A stretch of DNA of 64,000 bases, from assembly GCF_014705605.1 (NCBI RefSeq), contig NZ_JACXIZ010000026.1:62001-126000 (forward strand), in the 5' to 3' direction. The stretch's first letter is position 1. Every line of letters begins with the position of its first letter. The notes under the pieces were generated by a model, which saw only the letters and a list, made by a program, of their open reading frames with translations, did not search any database and had not been told where the DNA came from. Both the position numbers and the translations under genes were made by a program. The stretch is from Paenibacillus sabuli. Lineage in GTDB: Bacteria; Bacillota; Bacilli; Paenibacillales; Paenibacillaceae. Positions 50,476 to 61,000 of this stretch are shown piece after piece.

Positions 50476-52266
50476 ATGGCTAACGGGGAAGCAAGGAATC
50501 GACTGGTAGGCGAGATGGCGAAGATCGGCATCCGGCCGGTCATCGACGGGCGGCGCGGCGGCATTCGGGAGTCGCTGGAAGCGGTCACAATGGAAATGGC
50601 GCAAGGTGTGGCGAAGCTGCTGTCGGCCAAGCTGCGGCACAGCAACGGCCTGCCGGTGGAATGCGTCGTCGCGGATACGTGCATCGGCGGCGTCGCCGAA
50701 GCGGCGCAGGCGGCGGCCAAGTTCGAGCGCGCGGGCGTCGGGGTGTCGATCACGGTGACGCCGTCGTGGTGCTACCCGCTGGAGACGATCGACGCGCACC
50801 GGGCGATGCCCAAAGCGATCTGGGGCTTCAACGGCACCGAGCGGCCGGGCGCGGTCTACCTGGCGGCGGCCAACTCGGCGCATAATCAGAAGGGGCTGCC
50901 GGTGTTCAGTGTCTACGGCCGCGACGTGCAGGATATGGGCGACAGCTCGATCCCGGCGGACGTGGAGGAGCAGTTGCTGCGCTTCGCCAAGGCGGGACTG
51001 GCGGTCGCGACGATGCGCGGCAAGTCGTATCTGTCGCTCGGCTCGGTGTCGATGGGCATCGCCGGCTGCATCGCCGACGAGACGTTCTTCCAGCGGTACC
51101 TGGGCATGCGCAACGAATACGTGGATATGACCGAATTCGTGCGGCGCATGAATCTCGGCATCTACGATCCGGAGGAATACGAGCGCGCGCTGGCCTGGAC
51201 GAAGACGAATTGCAAGGAGGGCCGCGACGTCAACCCGCCGGAGCTGCAGCGCACCGCCGAGCAGAAGGCCGTGGACTGGGAGACGGTCGTCAAGATGACG
51301 CTGATCGCCCGCGATCTGATGATCGGCAACCCCAAGCTCGCGGAGCTCGGCTACGGCGAGGAGGCGCTCGGTCGCAATGCGATCGCGGCCGGCTTTCAGG
51401 GGCAGCGGATGTGGACGGATTATTTCCCCAACGGGGACTTCATGGAGGCGATGCTCACCTCGTCTTTCGACTGGAATGGCATCCGCGAGCCGTATGTGCT
51501 CTCGACCGAGAACGATACGCTCAACGCCGTGACGATGCTGATGGGCCACCTGCTCACCGATGCCGCGCAGATCTTCGCCGACGTGCGCACGTACTGGAGC
51601 CCGGACGCGGTGAAGCGCGTGACCGGGCACACGCTGGAGGGGGCGGCGCAGCACGGGCTCATCCATCTGACCAACTCCGGTCCGGCCGCGCTGGACGGCA
51701 CCGGCCTGCAGCGCAAGGACGGCGCGCCGGCGATGAAGCCGTTCTGGGACATTGCCGAGGCCGAGGCGAGCGCCTGTCTGGCGGCCACCGAGTGGTGCCC
51801 GGCGGTCGACTTCTTCCGCGGCGGCGGCTTCTCGACGGACTATCAGACCGCGGGCGGCATGCCGGTGACGATGGCGCGGCTCAATCTGGTGGACGGCCTT
51901 GGGCCGGTGCTGCAGCTGGCCGAGGGCTATACGGCCGAATTGCCCCAGGACGTGCACGACGTGCTCGACGCGCGCACCAACGAGACCTGGCCGACTACGT
52001 GGTTCGTGCCGCGGCTGACCGGCAGCGGCGTATTCCGCGACGTCTATTCGGTGATGCATGCGTGGGGGTCCAATCACTGCGCGCTCAGCTACGGCCATGT
52101 CGGCGCCGAGCTGATCACGCTCGCCGCCATGCTGCGCATTCCGGTCAACATGCACAATGTCGACGAGGCGCGTATCTTCAGGCCCAGCGCCTGGAAGGCA
52201 TTCGGCACCGCGGATCTCGAAGGGGCGGACTTCCGCGCCTGCGAGAAGTACGGCCCGCTTTATTAA
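50476..52266 (+). CDS. fucI: L-fucose isomerase
   Basis: 596-aa ketol isomerase converting L-fucose to L-fuculose (also D-arabinose to D-ribulose). The whole length aligns by eye with E. coli Fuc[128 protein letters not shown]. The metal ligands Glu, Asp and His lie within these blocks. ATG 50476 follows AGGAGG at 9 nt. It is a lone gene under the LacI operator; no fuculokinase or aldolase is adjacent, so later steps are encoded elsewhere. Confidence 0.95.
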   Translation: MANGEARNRLVGEMAKIGIRPVIDGRRGGIRESLEAVTMEMAQGVAKLLSAKLRHSNGLPVECVVADTCIGGVAEAAQAAAKFERAGVGVSITVTPSWCYPLETIDAHRAMPKAIWGFNGTERPGAVYLAAANSAHNQKGLPVFSVYGRDVQDMGDSSIPADVEEQLLRFAKAGLAVATMRGKSYLSLGSVSMGIAGCIADETFFQRYLGMRNEYVDMTEFVRRMNLGIYDPEEYERALAWTKTNCKEGRDVNPPELQRTAEQKAVDWETVVKMTLIARDLMIGNPKLAELGYGEEALGRNAIAAGFQGQRMWTDYFPNGDFMEAMLTSSFDWNGIREPYVLSTENDTLNAVTMLMGHLLTDAAQIFADVRTYWSPDAVKRVTGHTLEGAAQHGLIHLTNSGPAALDGTGLQRKDGAPAMKPFWDIAEAEASACLAATEWCPAVDFFRGGGFSTDYQTAGGMPVTMARLNLVDGLGPVLQLAEGYTAELPQDVHDVLDARTNETWPTTWFVPRLTGSGVFRDVYSVMHAWGSNHCALSYGHVGAELITLAAMLRIPVNMHNVDEARIFRPSAWKAFGTADLEGADFRACEKYGPLY

Positions 52267-52451
52267 TGGAGAGCCTGTGCTGCCTGGTGCGGTCTGTTGC
52301 TGCCTGTATTGCTTGACGGTATTGCAGATTGCAACGGCGTAGCAGTCCATTGACGGCTGTTGCGGGCGGGCGGCGGCGTGAGGACGGACATCAGCGGGAC
52401 TGTCGTATCCGTGAGCGGCGCTCTCTGGCCATGTCCGGTATTGAGCTTGTG

Positions 52452-52488
52452 AACAGCCATGCGCGCAGCAGCCGCATGGCTGTTTTTG
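52452..52488 (+). terminator. Intrinsic terminator after fucI
   Basis: AACAGCCATGCG (52452-52463) pairs with CGCATGGCTGTT (52473-52484), then TTT. The rest of 52267-52664 holds no recognised gene. Confidence 0.88.
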
Positions 52489-52664
52489 GCGCTGTGGGAG
52501 CAGGGGAGCAGGGAAGCAGCGTGCGAAGCTGTCAGGAACCGCGGGTGCCGGACGGGTACAGTCTTGCATTCGGCCGGCGCCGGGACTAGGATGGTAGTAG
52601 ATATAGAAAGGCGCAGCTGTGCGCGGGCACAACAGCCGAGAACGATACCGAAGGAGGAGCCGGG

Positions 52665-53222
52665 ATGAGCGTGAAGATCGAAGAGGCCGCAGCGCTGCTG
52701 GAGCGGACGCCGAGCGCGCTGGAGAGTCTGCTTGGTGGCCTGCCGGAGAGCTGGTTAGCCTGCAATGAAGGGCCGGGGACATGGACCGCTGACCAAGTCG
52801 TGGCCCATCTGGTCGAAGCGGAGAAGACGAACTGGATGCCGAGGCTGGAATGGATGCTGCGGGAGGGCGAGTCGCGGCCGTTTCCGCTTTTCGACCGCGA
52901 GGCGCATCTGCGCGGGGAAGAGACGGACGAACCGCGGAGCGGCGGGAGCGGCGCTGCCGCTGCATCCGGCATCGAACGGAAGCTGGCGGAATTTCGTGCT
53001 TGCCGGGCGGACAGTCTGGCGCGTCTGCGGGCGAGTCTGACGGATCGTGCGTTGTTGGAGCGAGTCGGGATGCACCCGGAGCTGGGGCGGGTCAAGGTTG
53101 GCGAACTGCTCGCGACCTGGACCGTGCACGATCTGACGCATCTGGCCCAGATTACGCGTGTCATGGCAGTCCGGTATCGCGCGGACGTCGGTCCGTGGTC
53201 GCGTTTTTTTCGTCGATTGTAG
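52665..53222 (+). CDS. DinB-family metal-dependent thiol transferase-like protein
   Basis: 185-aa four-helix-bundle protein of the DinB/YfiT type. TWTADQVVAHLVEAEKTNW supplies the first metal His and TVHDLTHLAQITRVMAVRY the HDxTH pair, forming the three-His metal site. Family members use bacillithiol or act in detoxification and stress; the substrate here is unknown. GGAGGAGCC precedes ATG 52665. It stands alone. Confidence 0.9.
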   Translation: MSVKIEEAAALLERTPSALESLLGGLPESWLACNEGPGTWTADQVVAHLVEAEKTNWMPRLEWMLREGESRPFPLFDREAHLRGEETDEPRSGGSGAAAASGIERKLAEFRACRADSLARLRASLTDRALLERVGMHPELGRVKVGELLATWTVHDLTHLAQITRVMAVRYRADVGPWSRFFRRL

Positions 53223-53310
53223 CCCGGCAGCGACCGCATGGACACGCCTCAGGTCGTCTCGCTCCGGGCCGCCGGGACGGCGATGCCGATTGCCGCCCGC
53301 GCCAAGGCGG

Positions 53311-53393
53311 CGTGCGCATCAAGAACGGCGCCCGCCCGCGCCAGACAAGCGACGTGCGCGTCAAGGACGGCGTCCCGCCTCGCGCCAGACAGG
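53311..53393. repeat. Imperfect 40-bp direct repeat upstream of the DEAD-box gene
   Basis: CGTGCGCATCAAGAACGGCG at 53311 recurs at 53353 with changes, each copy running to CGCCAGACA. No gene is recognised between 53223 and 53548. Confidence 0.6.
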
Positions 53394-53548
53394 AGGCATG
53401 CGCCCGGTCTGACGGCGATTGTCCGTCATGCCGGGACACGCTCGCCGCGATGCGGTCGGGACGCTGGAAATTCGGGCCTTCTGATTCCGGCGCACTTGTG
53501 GTATGGTGTACAGGAGCAATCTACTGATGGAACGAAAGAGGAGACTTC

Positions 53549-54817
53549 ATGACATTCGAAGAACTGGCGCTTAAGCCCGCCATTTTAAAAGCTCTTCGCG
53601 AAGAGCAGTATGTAACCCCGACCCCGATTCAGGAGCAGTCGATTCCCGCCGTGCTGGCGGGCAAGGATCTGCTCGGCTGTGCCCAGACGGGCACGGGCAA
53701 GACGGCGGCCTTCTCGCTGCCGATCGTACAGCTGCTCGGCGAGCGGCAAGGACGCAAGGGCGGCAAACGGCCGATCCGCGCGCTCATCCTGACCCCGACC
53801 CGGGAGCTGGCGATCCAGATCTATGACAACATCGAGGCCTATGCCCGTCACACGCCGTTGCGCAGCACGGTCATCGTCGGCGGCGTGCCGCAGCGGCCGC
53901 AGGAGCGCGCGCTGGCGATCGGCGCGGATATCCTGATCGCGACGCCCGGCCGGCTGCTCGACCTGATCAACCAGCAGTACGCCGACCTGCGGCAGGTCGA
54001 AATGCTCGTGCTCGACGAGGCCGACCGGATGCTGGACATGGGCTTCATCCACGACGTCAAGCGGATCATCGCCAAGGTGCCGGTGAAGCGGCAGACGCTG
54101 TTCTTCTCCGCGACGATGCCGTCGGAGATCGCCAAGCTGGCGCAGACGCTGCTCGTCGACCCGGTCAAGGTGGAGATCACGCCCGTGTCCTCGACGGCGG
54201 AGCGGATCGAGCAGTCGGTCTATCTGGTGGACAAGCCCAACAAGCAGAAGCTGCTCGGCGACCTGCTGAAGCAGGACGCGACGATCGTCTCGGCGCTCGT
54301 CTTCACCCGCACCAAGCACGGCGCGGACCGCGTGGCGCGGCTGCTCGGCCGCGTCGGCGTCACGGCGCAGGCGATCCACGGCAACAAGTCGCAGAATGCC
54401 CGGCAAGCGGCGCTCGCGAACTTCAAGAGCGGCAAGACGCGCGTGCTGGTGGCGACCGATATCGCCGCCCGCGGCATCGACATCGACGAGCTGTCGCATG
54501 TCATTAACTTCAATCTGCCCAACGTCCCGGAGACGTACGTGCATCGGATCGGCCGCACCGGCCGGGCCGGACTGAGCGGGATCGCGATCTCGTTCTGCGA
54601 GGCGGAGGAGCTGCCGTATCTCAAGGACATCGAGAAGCTGATCGGCAAAAAAGTCCCGCGTGTCGAGGACCATCCGTACCCGATGCAGTACCTCGGCGAA
54701 GCCCAGGAGGCGAAGATCGCGTCCAAGCAGCCGGAGGGACGCAGCCGGGGCGGCGCGGGCGGAGCGGCGCGCAGCGACGGGCAACCGCGCCGCCCGCGCT
54801 CGCGCCGCAAGCACTAA
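53549..54817 (+). CDS. DEAD-box RNA helicase (RhlE/CshA-like)
   Basis: 422-aa ATP-dependent RNA helicase. All motifs are present: Q motif (PTPIQEQSIP), AQTGTGKT (I), PTRELAIQ (Ia), TPGRLLD (Ib), VLDEADRMLDMGF (II), SATMP (III), ATDIAARGIDI (V) and HRIGRTGRAG (VI). A short basic tail rich in Arg/Gly (SRGGAGGAARSDGQPRRPRSRRKH) probably binds RNA, as in RhlE-type enzymes. ATG 53549 follows AAAGAGGAG. It is likely a ribosome-assembly or cold-response helicase and ends at a strong terminator. Confidence 0.94.
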   Translation: MTFEELALKPAILKALREEQYVTPTPIQEQSIPAVLAGKDLLGCAQTGTGKTAAFSLPIVQLLGERQGRKGGKRPIRALILTPTRELAIQIYDNIEAYARHTPLRSTVIVGGVPQRPQERALAIGADILIATPGRLLDLINQQYADLRQVEMLVLDEADRMLDMGFIHDVKRIIAKVPVKRQTLFFSATMPSEIAKLAQTLLVDPVKVEITPVSSTAERIEQSVYLVDKPNKQKLLGDLLKQDATIVSALVFTRTKHGADRVARLLGRVGVTAQAIHGNKSQNARQAALANFKSGKTRVLVATDIAARGIDIDELSHVINFNLPNVPETYVHRIGRTGRAGLSGIAISFCEAEELPYLKDIEKLIGKKVPRVEDHPYPMQYLGEAQEAKIASKQPEGRSRGGAGGAARSDGQPRRPRSRRKH

Positions 54818-54888
54818 TCGCCTGGCAAGCTCCCGGTGCCGGGACTCGGCATCACGGCGCAAGCCTGAGCAGCACGAATACGAGCGGC

Positions 54889-54926
54889 AACCGCTTCGGA
54901 ATCGCGTATTCCGAGGCGGTTTTTTT
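54889..54926 (+). terminator. Terminator after the DEAD-box gene
   Basis: AACCGCTTCGGAAT (54889-54902) pairs with 54908-54921 (one mismatch) around CGCGT, followed by a T-tract. Confidence 0.93.
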
Positions 54927-54984
54927 GCTTTTGATTTTGTCCAGTCCAATTCAGCTGCGCGAATTCGACATGGTTTATGTTCAG

Positions 54985-55008
54985 AAAATGTCGAGAGCTT
55001 GCCGATAA
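54985..55008 (+). promoter_or_regulatory. Sigma-D-like promoter of the chemotaxis transducer
   Basis: GCCGATAA (55001-55008) matches the sigma-D -10 consensus GCCGATAT at 7 of 8 bases, with an A-rich AGAAAA around 15 nt upstream standing in for TAAA. This fits a motility-class gene. Confidence 0.6.
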
Positions 55009-55054
55009 TATAAAATAAGCCATAAAATTCGACAAAATCTGGGAGATGGATGAT

Positions 55055-56395
55055 GTGCAAGTAAAAATCGGGTCGCTTCAGGTCAAGCTAACGGGATTGA
55101 TTGTCGTGTTGATGTTTTTGATTATTATGCTGCGTACCTTCGCGCTGGAGTTCGCGAAAAATTACGTCAGCGACATCATGTGGACGAACCTGATCTCCGG
55201 GGGCGTCAGCGTGCTGCTCAGCGCAGTCGGGGCTTATGTCCTGATTCGGCTGTTCATCAAAAAGCCGCTGAACGAGCTGCGTGCGCTGGCCGAGGCGTTC
55301 AAAGCGAATGACTTCACCAAGCGTACGCATCTTCGCACGCGGGACGAGTTCCAGCAGCTGGGCGAGTCGTATAATGAGCTAGCCGTGAAGATCGAAGGGC
55401 TGATGGGCCAAATCGAGCATTCGAGCCGGACGATCCTCGAGCAGTCGCAGGATGTGAAGCGGGCTTCCGCCGAAAGCGAGCAGACCTCCGCTCAAGTGAT
55501 GGCAAGCATGCAGGAGATGGCCAGCGGCAGCGAGCAAATGCAGCACGAAATCAGCGCGATCGTCGAAACGGCAAATGCAATGGCGGCGGCCAGCACGCAG
55601 GCGGCCGCGCATGCGCAGACGATTCGGGCGGCGACCGGCGATGTGGTCGGGCTGGTGGACCGCGCCGGCGAGTCTGCGACCGTCACGACGCGCCATGCCG
55701 AAGACGTGAAGGTGCAGGCGGGGGAGATGGACGAGCAGATTCGTCTGTTGCTGCTCAAGTCCGGAGAGGTCGAGGAGATCACCGAGATGATCAATGGATT
55801 GGCGGAGCAGACCGGCCTGCTGGCGCTCAACGCTTCGATCGAAGCCGCGCGCGCGGGCGAGCACGGCCGCGGCTTCGGCGTCGTCGCGGGCGAGGTGAAG
55901 AAGCTGGCCGCTCAGTCGCGCGAGCGCGCGGAGTCGGTGCGCGCGCTCATCGTGGATGTGCAGGAGCAGGTCGGACGGATCTCGGCAGGCATGCAGGACA
56001 ATCGCGCGACGGTCGAGCGCATGAGCGGCCTGGTGAGCGAGACGGAGCAGGCGGTGGCAGGCATCCGCGCCTCGACGCTGACGATGCAGGGACGCATCGA
56101 GGAGATCGGTGAATCGACCCACGCGCTGGCGACGGGCAACAGCGAGGTGCTCGATTCGACGACGAATATCGCCGGGGTGATCGAAGAGCTCACCGCCGGG
56201 ATTAACCAGGTCAGCACGTCGGCGACGCAGCAGAATGCGATGATGCAGCAGATGATCGGACTCGCCGGCGCGCTGCGCGACGTGGCGGGCGACTTGGACG
56301 AGACGATGAGCGGGCTGCGACGCGGCAGCGCCGGGGCCCCGGCAGCCGCCGCGGCCGCCGCGGCCAAGCGGACAGGCAAGCCCGCGATGGCGTAG
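55055..56395 (+). CDS. Methyl-accepting chemotaxis protein lacking a large sensor domain
   Basis: About 446 aa. Two membrane helices (LTGLIVVLMFLIIMLRTFAL and LISGGVSVLLSAVGAYVLIRLFI) are separated by only about 20 residues, so no periplasmic ligand domain exists. A HAMP region follows (KKPLNELRALAEAFKANDFTKR), then the signalling hairpin with its tip EEITEMINGLAEQTGLLALNASIEAARAGEHGRGFGVVAGEVKKLA. The C-terminus is an Ala-rich tail. The GTG at 55055 is favoured (GGGAG 9 nt upstream); ATG 55046 overlaps that site. It may sense membrane or cytosolic state, or pair with another receptor. Confidence 0.88.
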   Translation: MQVKIGSLQVKLTGLIVVLMFLIIMLRTFALEFAKNYVSDIMWTNLISGGVSVLLSAVGAYVLIRLFIKKPLNELRALAEAFKANDFTKRTHLRTRDEFQQLGESYNELAVKIEGLMGQIEHSSRTILEQSQDVKRASAESEQTSAQVMASMQEMASGSEQMQHEISAIVETANAMAAASTQAAAHAQTIRAATGDVVGLVDRAGESATVTTRHAEDVKVQAGEMDEQIRLLLLKSGEVEEITEMINGLAEQTGLLALNASIEAARAGEHGRGFGVVAGEVKKLAAQSRERAESVRALIVDVQEQVGRISAGMQDNRATVERMSGLVSETEQAVAGIRASTLTMQGRIEEIGESTHALATGNSEVLDSTTNIAGVIEELTAGINQVSTSATQQNAMMQQMIGLAGALRDVAGDLDETMSGLRRGSAGAPAAAAAAAAKRTGKPAMA

Positions 56396-56593
56396 GCAGA
56401 GGGGCGGTGCCCATATGCTGACCGTGCGTGCTGCGAGAGCGCGGCATGGCGCAGCAAGTAGGCGCATGGATGCGGCATGAACGCGGCATGGTGTAGCATG
56501 AATGCATATGGATGTGGCATGAACGCGGCATGGCGCAGCATGAACGGTTGCAGACGCGGGCTGGCGGAGTGAGCTGGCGACGAGAGTGAGCTG

Positions 56594-56776
56594 TAACGGA
56601 CAAGGGAGCCGCTTAGCGCTGTTTTTTGGCTCCCTTCAACTTTTAATGGACAAGAGAGACGCTTAGCGGGGATTTTGGTCCTTCTAGCTGGCGCAAATGA
56701 CCGCTAAGCGTCGCTGGTGTCCGTTAGAGCCGCGCGGGTATCCAATTGATGCGCTAAGCGTCGCTGGTGACCGTTA
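56594..56776. repeat. Palindromic repeat locus B (four 25-nt units)
   Basis: Forward units at 56594-56618 and 56644-56668 and inverted units at 56702-56726 and 56752-56776, each pair exactly 50 nt apart. Outer and inner units are complementary, so the 183-nt element can fold into a nested hairpin. It shares its sequence with loci near 25.8 and 63.7 kb. Confidence 0.85.
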
Positions 56777-56817
56777 GAGATCCCGCCCCCCGTTGGGGCC
56801 CTTTGCTCCGTCACCCT

Positions 56818-56940
56818 CCCTTGCCTCGCCGCCCCTTGCCTCGCCGCCCCTTGCCTTGCCGTCCCGCGCCTCGTCGTCCTGCGCCTCACCGTCCTGCGCC
56901 TCGCCTCACCGTCCCTTGCCTCGCCGTCTCGTCGTTTTTG
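56818..56940. repeat. 15-bp minisatellite
   Basis: About eight degenerate copies of CCTTGCCTCGCCGTC, one with a 5-nt insertion, in the gap before speE. No promoter or gene is seen inside it; 56396-56593 carries looser GCGGCATGAAC-type repetition. Confidence 0.8.
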
Positions 56941-57052
56941 TCCGCCTCGCTGTCTCGTCACCACGCGGTCCGTCAGCTCGCGTCCCCCTGCAGGTCTACG
57001 GCATCTTTGTTACAATAAGATGAATAACTTGCAACCATCAGGGAGGTAGAGA

Positions 57053-57946
57053 ATGGAGCGAATTCCGCCATATCTTCACCGCGCGGAGGGCGAGCTATGG
57101 CTCACCGAGGACGAGCGGGACAATTTGAAAATGACGTATCGCATCAAGACTGTGCTGTTCGAGGAGCAGAGCGCCTTTCAGCATGTGATGGTGCTGGACT
57201 CGTATGATTTCGGCCCAATGCTCGTGCTGGACGGCGTCGTGCAGACGACGTCCAAGGACGGCTATATCTATAATGAAATGATCGCCCACGTGCCGCTCGC
57301 GCTGCATCCGGCGCCGCGCAAGGTGCTGATTATCGGCGGCGGCGACTGCGGCGTCGCCTGCGAGGCGGTCAAGTATGCGGAAATCACGCGTATCGACATG
57401 GTGGAGATCGACGAGACCGTCGTGCGGGCGAGCCGGCTGCACTTGCCCGAGGTGTCGGGCAGACTGTCGGATCCGCGGGTGCGCTACTGCTACGAGGACG
57501 GCGTGGCTTTCGCTGCGCGGGCCAAAGGCGAATACGACGTCATCATCGTCGATTCGTCCGATCCGATCGGACCGGCGGAGCAGTTGTTCGAGCTGCCCTT
57601 CTATCACAGTCTCCACGAGGCGCTGCGCAAGGACGGCCTCATGGTGTGTCAGAGCCAATCGCCGATCTTCCACAGCGAGATCATGCTGAAGACGTATCGC
57701 CGCGTCGGCAGCCTGTTCCCGCACATCCGGCTCTACACGGCCGTTGTGCCGACCTACCCGGGCGGTCTGTGGAGCTTCACACTGGGCGCGAAGCAGGAGC
57801 TGCCGGACCCGGATGAGATCCGTTTCGACAAGCAGGCCGGCTATGCCAACGAAGCCGTCCTGCGCCGCTGCTTCGCGCTGCCGGAGTTCTTGAGCGAGCT
57901 GCTGGAGGGCGCGGATCGGGAGGCGAGCCGGGACGGCGGACGTTGA
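57053..57946 (+). CDS. speE: Spermidine synthase
   Basis: 297-aa aminopropyltransferase making spermidine from putrescine and decarboxylated SAM. Conserved segments: FGPMLVLDGVVQTTSKDGYIYNEMIAHVPL, KVLIIGGGDCGVACEAVKY (SAM loop, with Cys replacing the usual Gly), MVEIDETVV, DVIIVDSSDPIGPA (catalytic Asp) and PTYPGGLWSFTLGAK. Length is slightly above the usual 275-285 aa because of a charged C-terminal tail. ATG 57053 follows GGGAGGTAGAGA. It stands alone, without the speD or speB genes that sometimes accompany it. Confidence 0.95.
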   Translation: MERIPPYLHRAEGELWLTEDERDNLKMTYRIKTVLFEEQSAFQHVMVLDSYDFGPMLVLDGVVQTTSKDGYIYNEMIAHVPLALHPAPRKVLIIGGGDCGVACEAVKYAEITRIDMVEIDETVVRASRLHLPEVSGRLSDPRVRYCYEDGVAFAARAKGEYDVIIVDSSDPIGPAEQLFELPFYHSLHEALRKDGLMVCQSQSPIFHSEIMLKTYRRVGSLFPHIRLYTAVVPTYPGGLWSFTLGAKQELPDPDEIRFDKQAGYANEAVLRRCFALPEFLSELLEGADREASRDGGR

Positions 57947-58008
57947 GTTTTCGATGAGATCGCCATGCTATACTGGGTTCAAGATTAGCGGCAAGGGGAA
58001 GTGGGGGC

Positions 58009-61000
58009 GTGCGGCATAACGATCGACTGCGGGAGACGGTGGCAACCGGGTTGATTTTGTTGTTTTTTGCGGTGCTGGTAGCGGGGATTTTTTATCCTGC
58101 GACGGCTCGTCCGCAGACCCTGGCGGCGCAGCGCGGCGTGCTGGACTTGCGCGGCTGGGATTTTGCCCGGCAGGGATCGGTCCAGCTCAACGGCGAATGG
58201 ACCTTCTATCAGGGGCAGATGCGCACAACGCTCGAAGAAGGCGGCGGCTCGGTTGCGGAGCAGCCGATCTATACGGAGGTGCCCGGCACATGGAACGGCG
58301 GCAGCGGAGCGGGGGATTTGCCAAGCAAGGGCAGCGGCACCTACCGCTTGCTGGTCCGACTGCCGGAGAGCGGACTCGAGCTGGGCCTGCAGGTGCCGAG
58401 CATTCGCATGGCTCATCGCCTGTACGTCAACGGACGGCTTGAGGGCGGCAGCGGCGTGCCGGCGACCGGACCGGATGCCTTCGAGCCGGGCAATACCCCG
58501 TACGATGCCTACTTTTACGCGCGCGAGGACCAGCTCGAGGTCGTCGTGCAGGTGGCGAATTACAACTTCATGAATGGCGGCATCGTGGGCGGGTTGACGC
58601 TCGGACTGACCGAGCGGATAGCCGAGCAGACGAATTGGCGGCTCGGCCTTGATATCGGATTGCTGCTGCTGCTGATTCTTTTCGGCATCTACCAGCTCGG
58701 GCTGTACGTGCTCGATCGCAACGACAAGGGGGATCTGTACAGCGGGCTGTTCATGCTGCTGCTCGCGCTCTATCACGCGCTCTATCATGAGAAGGTCGCG
58801 CAGCGCTTGTTGCCGGAGGCGCCATTCGAGCTGATGTACAAGCTCATGGAGGCGAGCCAGTTCGGCAGCCAGATCGTCTATATGCTCTTCATCGCGGCGG
58901 TAGCGCCGGCAGTTATGCCGCGGCGGCTAGTGCAACTGCTGCTGCTGCCGTTCTACGGGTATCTGGCGACGGTCCTGATCCTCCCCTATGGTATGCATAC
59001 AGCCTTCAAATATCCGTTCGTCGCGTATCAGATGCTGCTATCGCTCGTCATGCTGGGTCGGATGGTGGAGCAGTTGGTGCGCGCCCCTCGTGCGAAGATA
59101 GACGAGACCGGGCGGCGGCGCGAGCAGCAGGAGCTGATCCTGCTGCTCGGGGCCGCGACCGCTCTGCTGGTCTATCTCGTGAATACGTCGATGTACTCGG
59201 AGAATCTGCTGCATTCCCAGCTCGGCACCCGGGTCGGGATCGTCGGCTTCGTCGCTTGTGCAGTGATCCTGCTGGCGCGGCGTCACTTCCACGCCTATGC
59301 CGAGGCCAGACGACTCTCCGCAGCGCTCATGCAGGCCAATGAGCTCAAGGACGAGCTGCTGCTGCGCACCTCGCACGAGCTCAAGACGCCGCTGCACGGC
59401 ATGACCAATATGGCGTCCGCCATGCTGCAGGACGAGACCGGCGAGCTGTCTGCCCGGCAGCGCCAACGTCTGTGGCTGATCCAGGATACGTCGACGAAGC
59501 TGTCCATGCTGGTGCGCGACCTGATCGATCTGGCCCGGCTCAAGCACGACGATCTGCAGCTCCATTCGACTGCAGTCGATGCCGCCGTGGCGGCGGACAT
59601 CGTGCTGGAGCTGCTGCGCTTCGAGCTCAGCGGCAAGCCGGTGCGCTTGCACAATGCGATTGCGCCGGGGACGCATGTGCAGGCCGACGAGAACCGGCTG
59701 CGTCAGATCCTGTACAACCTCGTGCACAATGCGATCAAGCACACGCGCGAGGGCAGTGTCGTCCTGCGCGCCGCCGACCGGGACGGTCGGATCACCTTGT
59801 ACGTGGCCGATACCGGCGAGGGGATCGCGCCGGGGCGCCGCGAGGCGGTGTTCGCGTATCTCGAGCGCGAGCACGGGCATCGGGCCGCCGACGGCTACCC
59901 GGGGATGGGCGTCGGGCTGTATATTAGCCGGATGCTCGCCCAGCGCATGCACGGGTCGCTCGCGGTAGAGTGGTCGGAGCCGGGCATCGGGACGCGCATG
60001 GCGCTCACGCTCCCCGGCGCGGCTGTGGCCGCGTCGCCCCCCAAGGTCGAGCTCTTCCGGCCAAGACGACAGGCGCGCGAGCACCCGTTGCCGCTTGAGC
60101 TGGTCGAAGGCGAAGAAGCGGCTACGATCCTGGTGGTCGATGACGAGCCGTCGAACCTCTACGTCCTGCTGGCGCTGCTCCATGCCCAGCCGTACAACGT
60201 CGTGACGGCCTTGTCCGTCCGAGAGGCCATGGCGAAGCTGAAGACTTCGGGGCGGATCGACCTGGTCATTGTCGATGTGATGATGCCGGACGGCTCGGGG
60301 CTGGACTTGTGCCGCAGCCTGCGGCAGCAGTATTCTCTGGTCGACCTGCCGATTCTGATCGCCACAGTGAAGGATGCGCCGGAGGACATTGCGCTCGGCT
60401 TCCGGGCCGGAGCCAACGACTACGTGACCAAGCCATTTCAGGGAGAAGCGCTGCTGGCGCGCATCCACAATTTGTTGGAGCTGCAGGCGCATTTCCGGGA
60501 TGCGGTGCGCCATGAGCTGGCCTTTCATCAGGCCCAGATCAAGCCGCATTTTTTGTACAATGCGCTAAGCAGCGTCATTTCGTTTTGCTACACCGACGGG
60601 GACAAGGCGGCCTATTTGCTGACGATGCTGAGCCAGTATTTGCGGTACTTGCTGGAGGTCGATCATACAGAGGCGGTCGCGACGTTGGAGCGGGAGCTCC
60701 TGCTGATCGAAGCCTATGTCGAGATCGAGCAGGCCCGCTTCGGAGACCGCATCGATTATTGGTCGGATATCGAATCCGGCCTGGAAGGGGCGCTCGTCCC
60801 GCCGTTATGCCTGCAGCCGTTCGTCGAGAATGCGATTCGGCACGGCTTGTTCGACAAGGAAGGGGCCGGTACGGTATCGCTGGTCATTCGCAAGCGGGGG
60901 GCGGAGATGGAAGTGAAGATTGCCGACGACGGGGCGGGTATTCCGCCATCGCGCCTGCAGCGGATACTGGCCGGCGAGCGGGACGCGGGCAGCCTGGGGA

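Noticed and set aside
50473-52965. 830-codon minus-strand frame across fucI
   Set aside because: Antisense to fucI, which aligns with E. coli FucI along its full length. The product is low-complexity.
53238-53552. 104-codon frame before the DEAD-box gene
   Set aside because: It lies in imperfect direct repeats, has biased Ala/Arg composition and no ribosome site, and overlaps the DEAD-box start.
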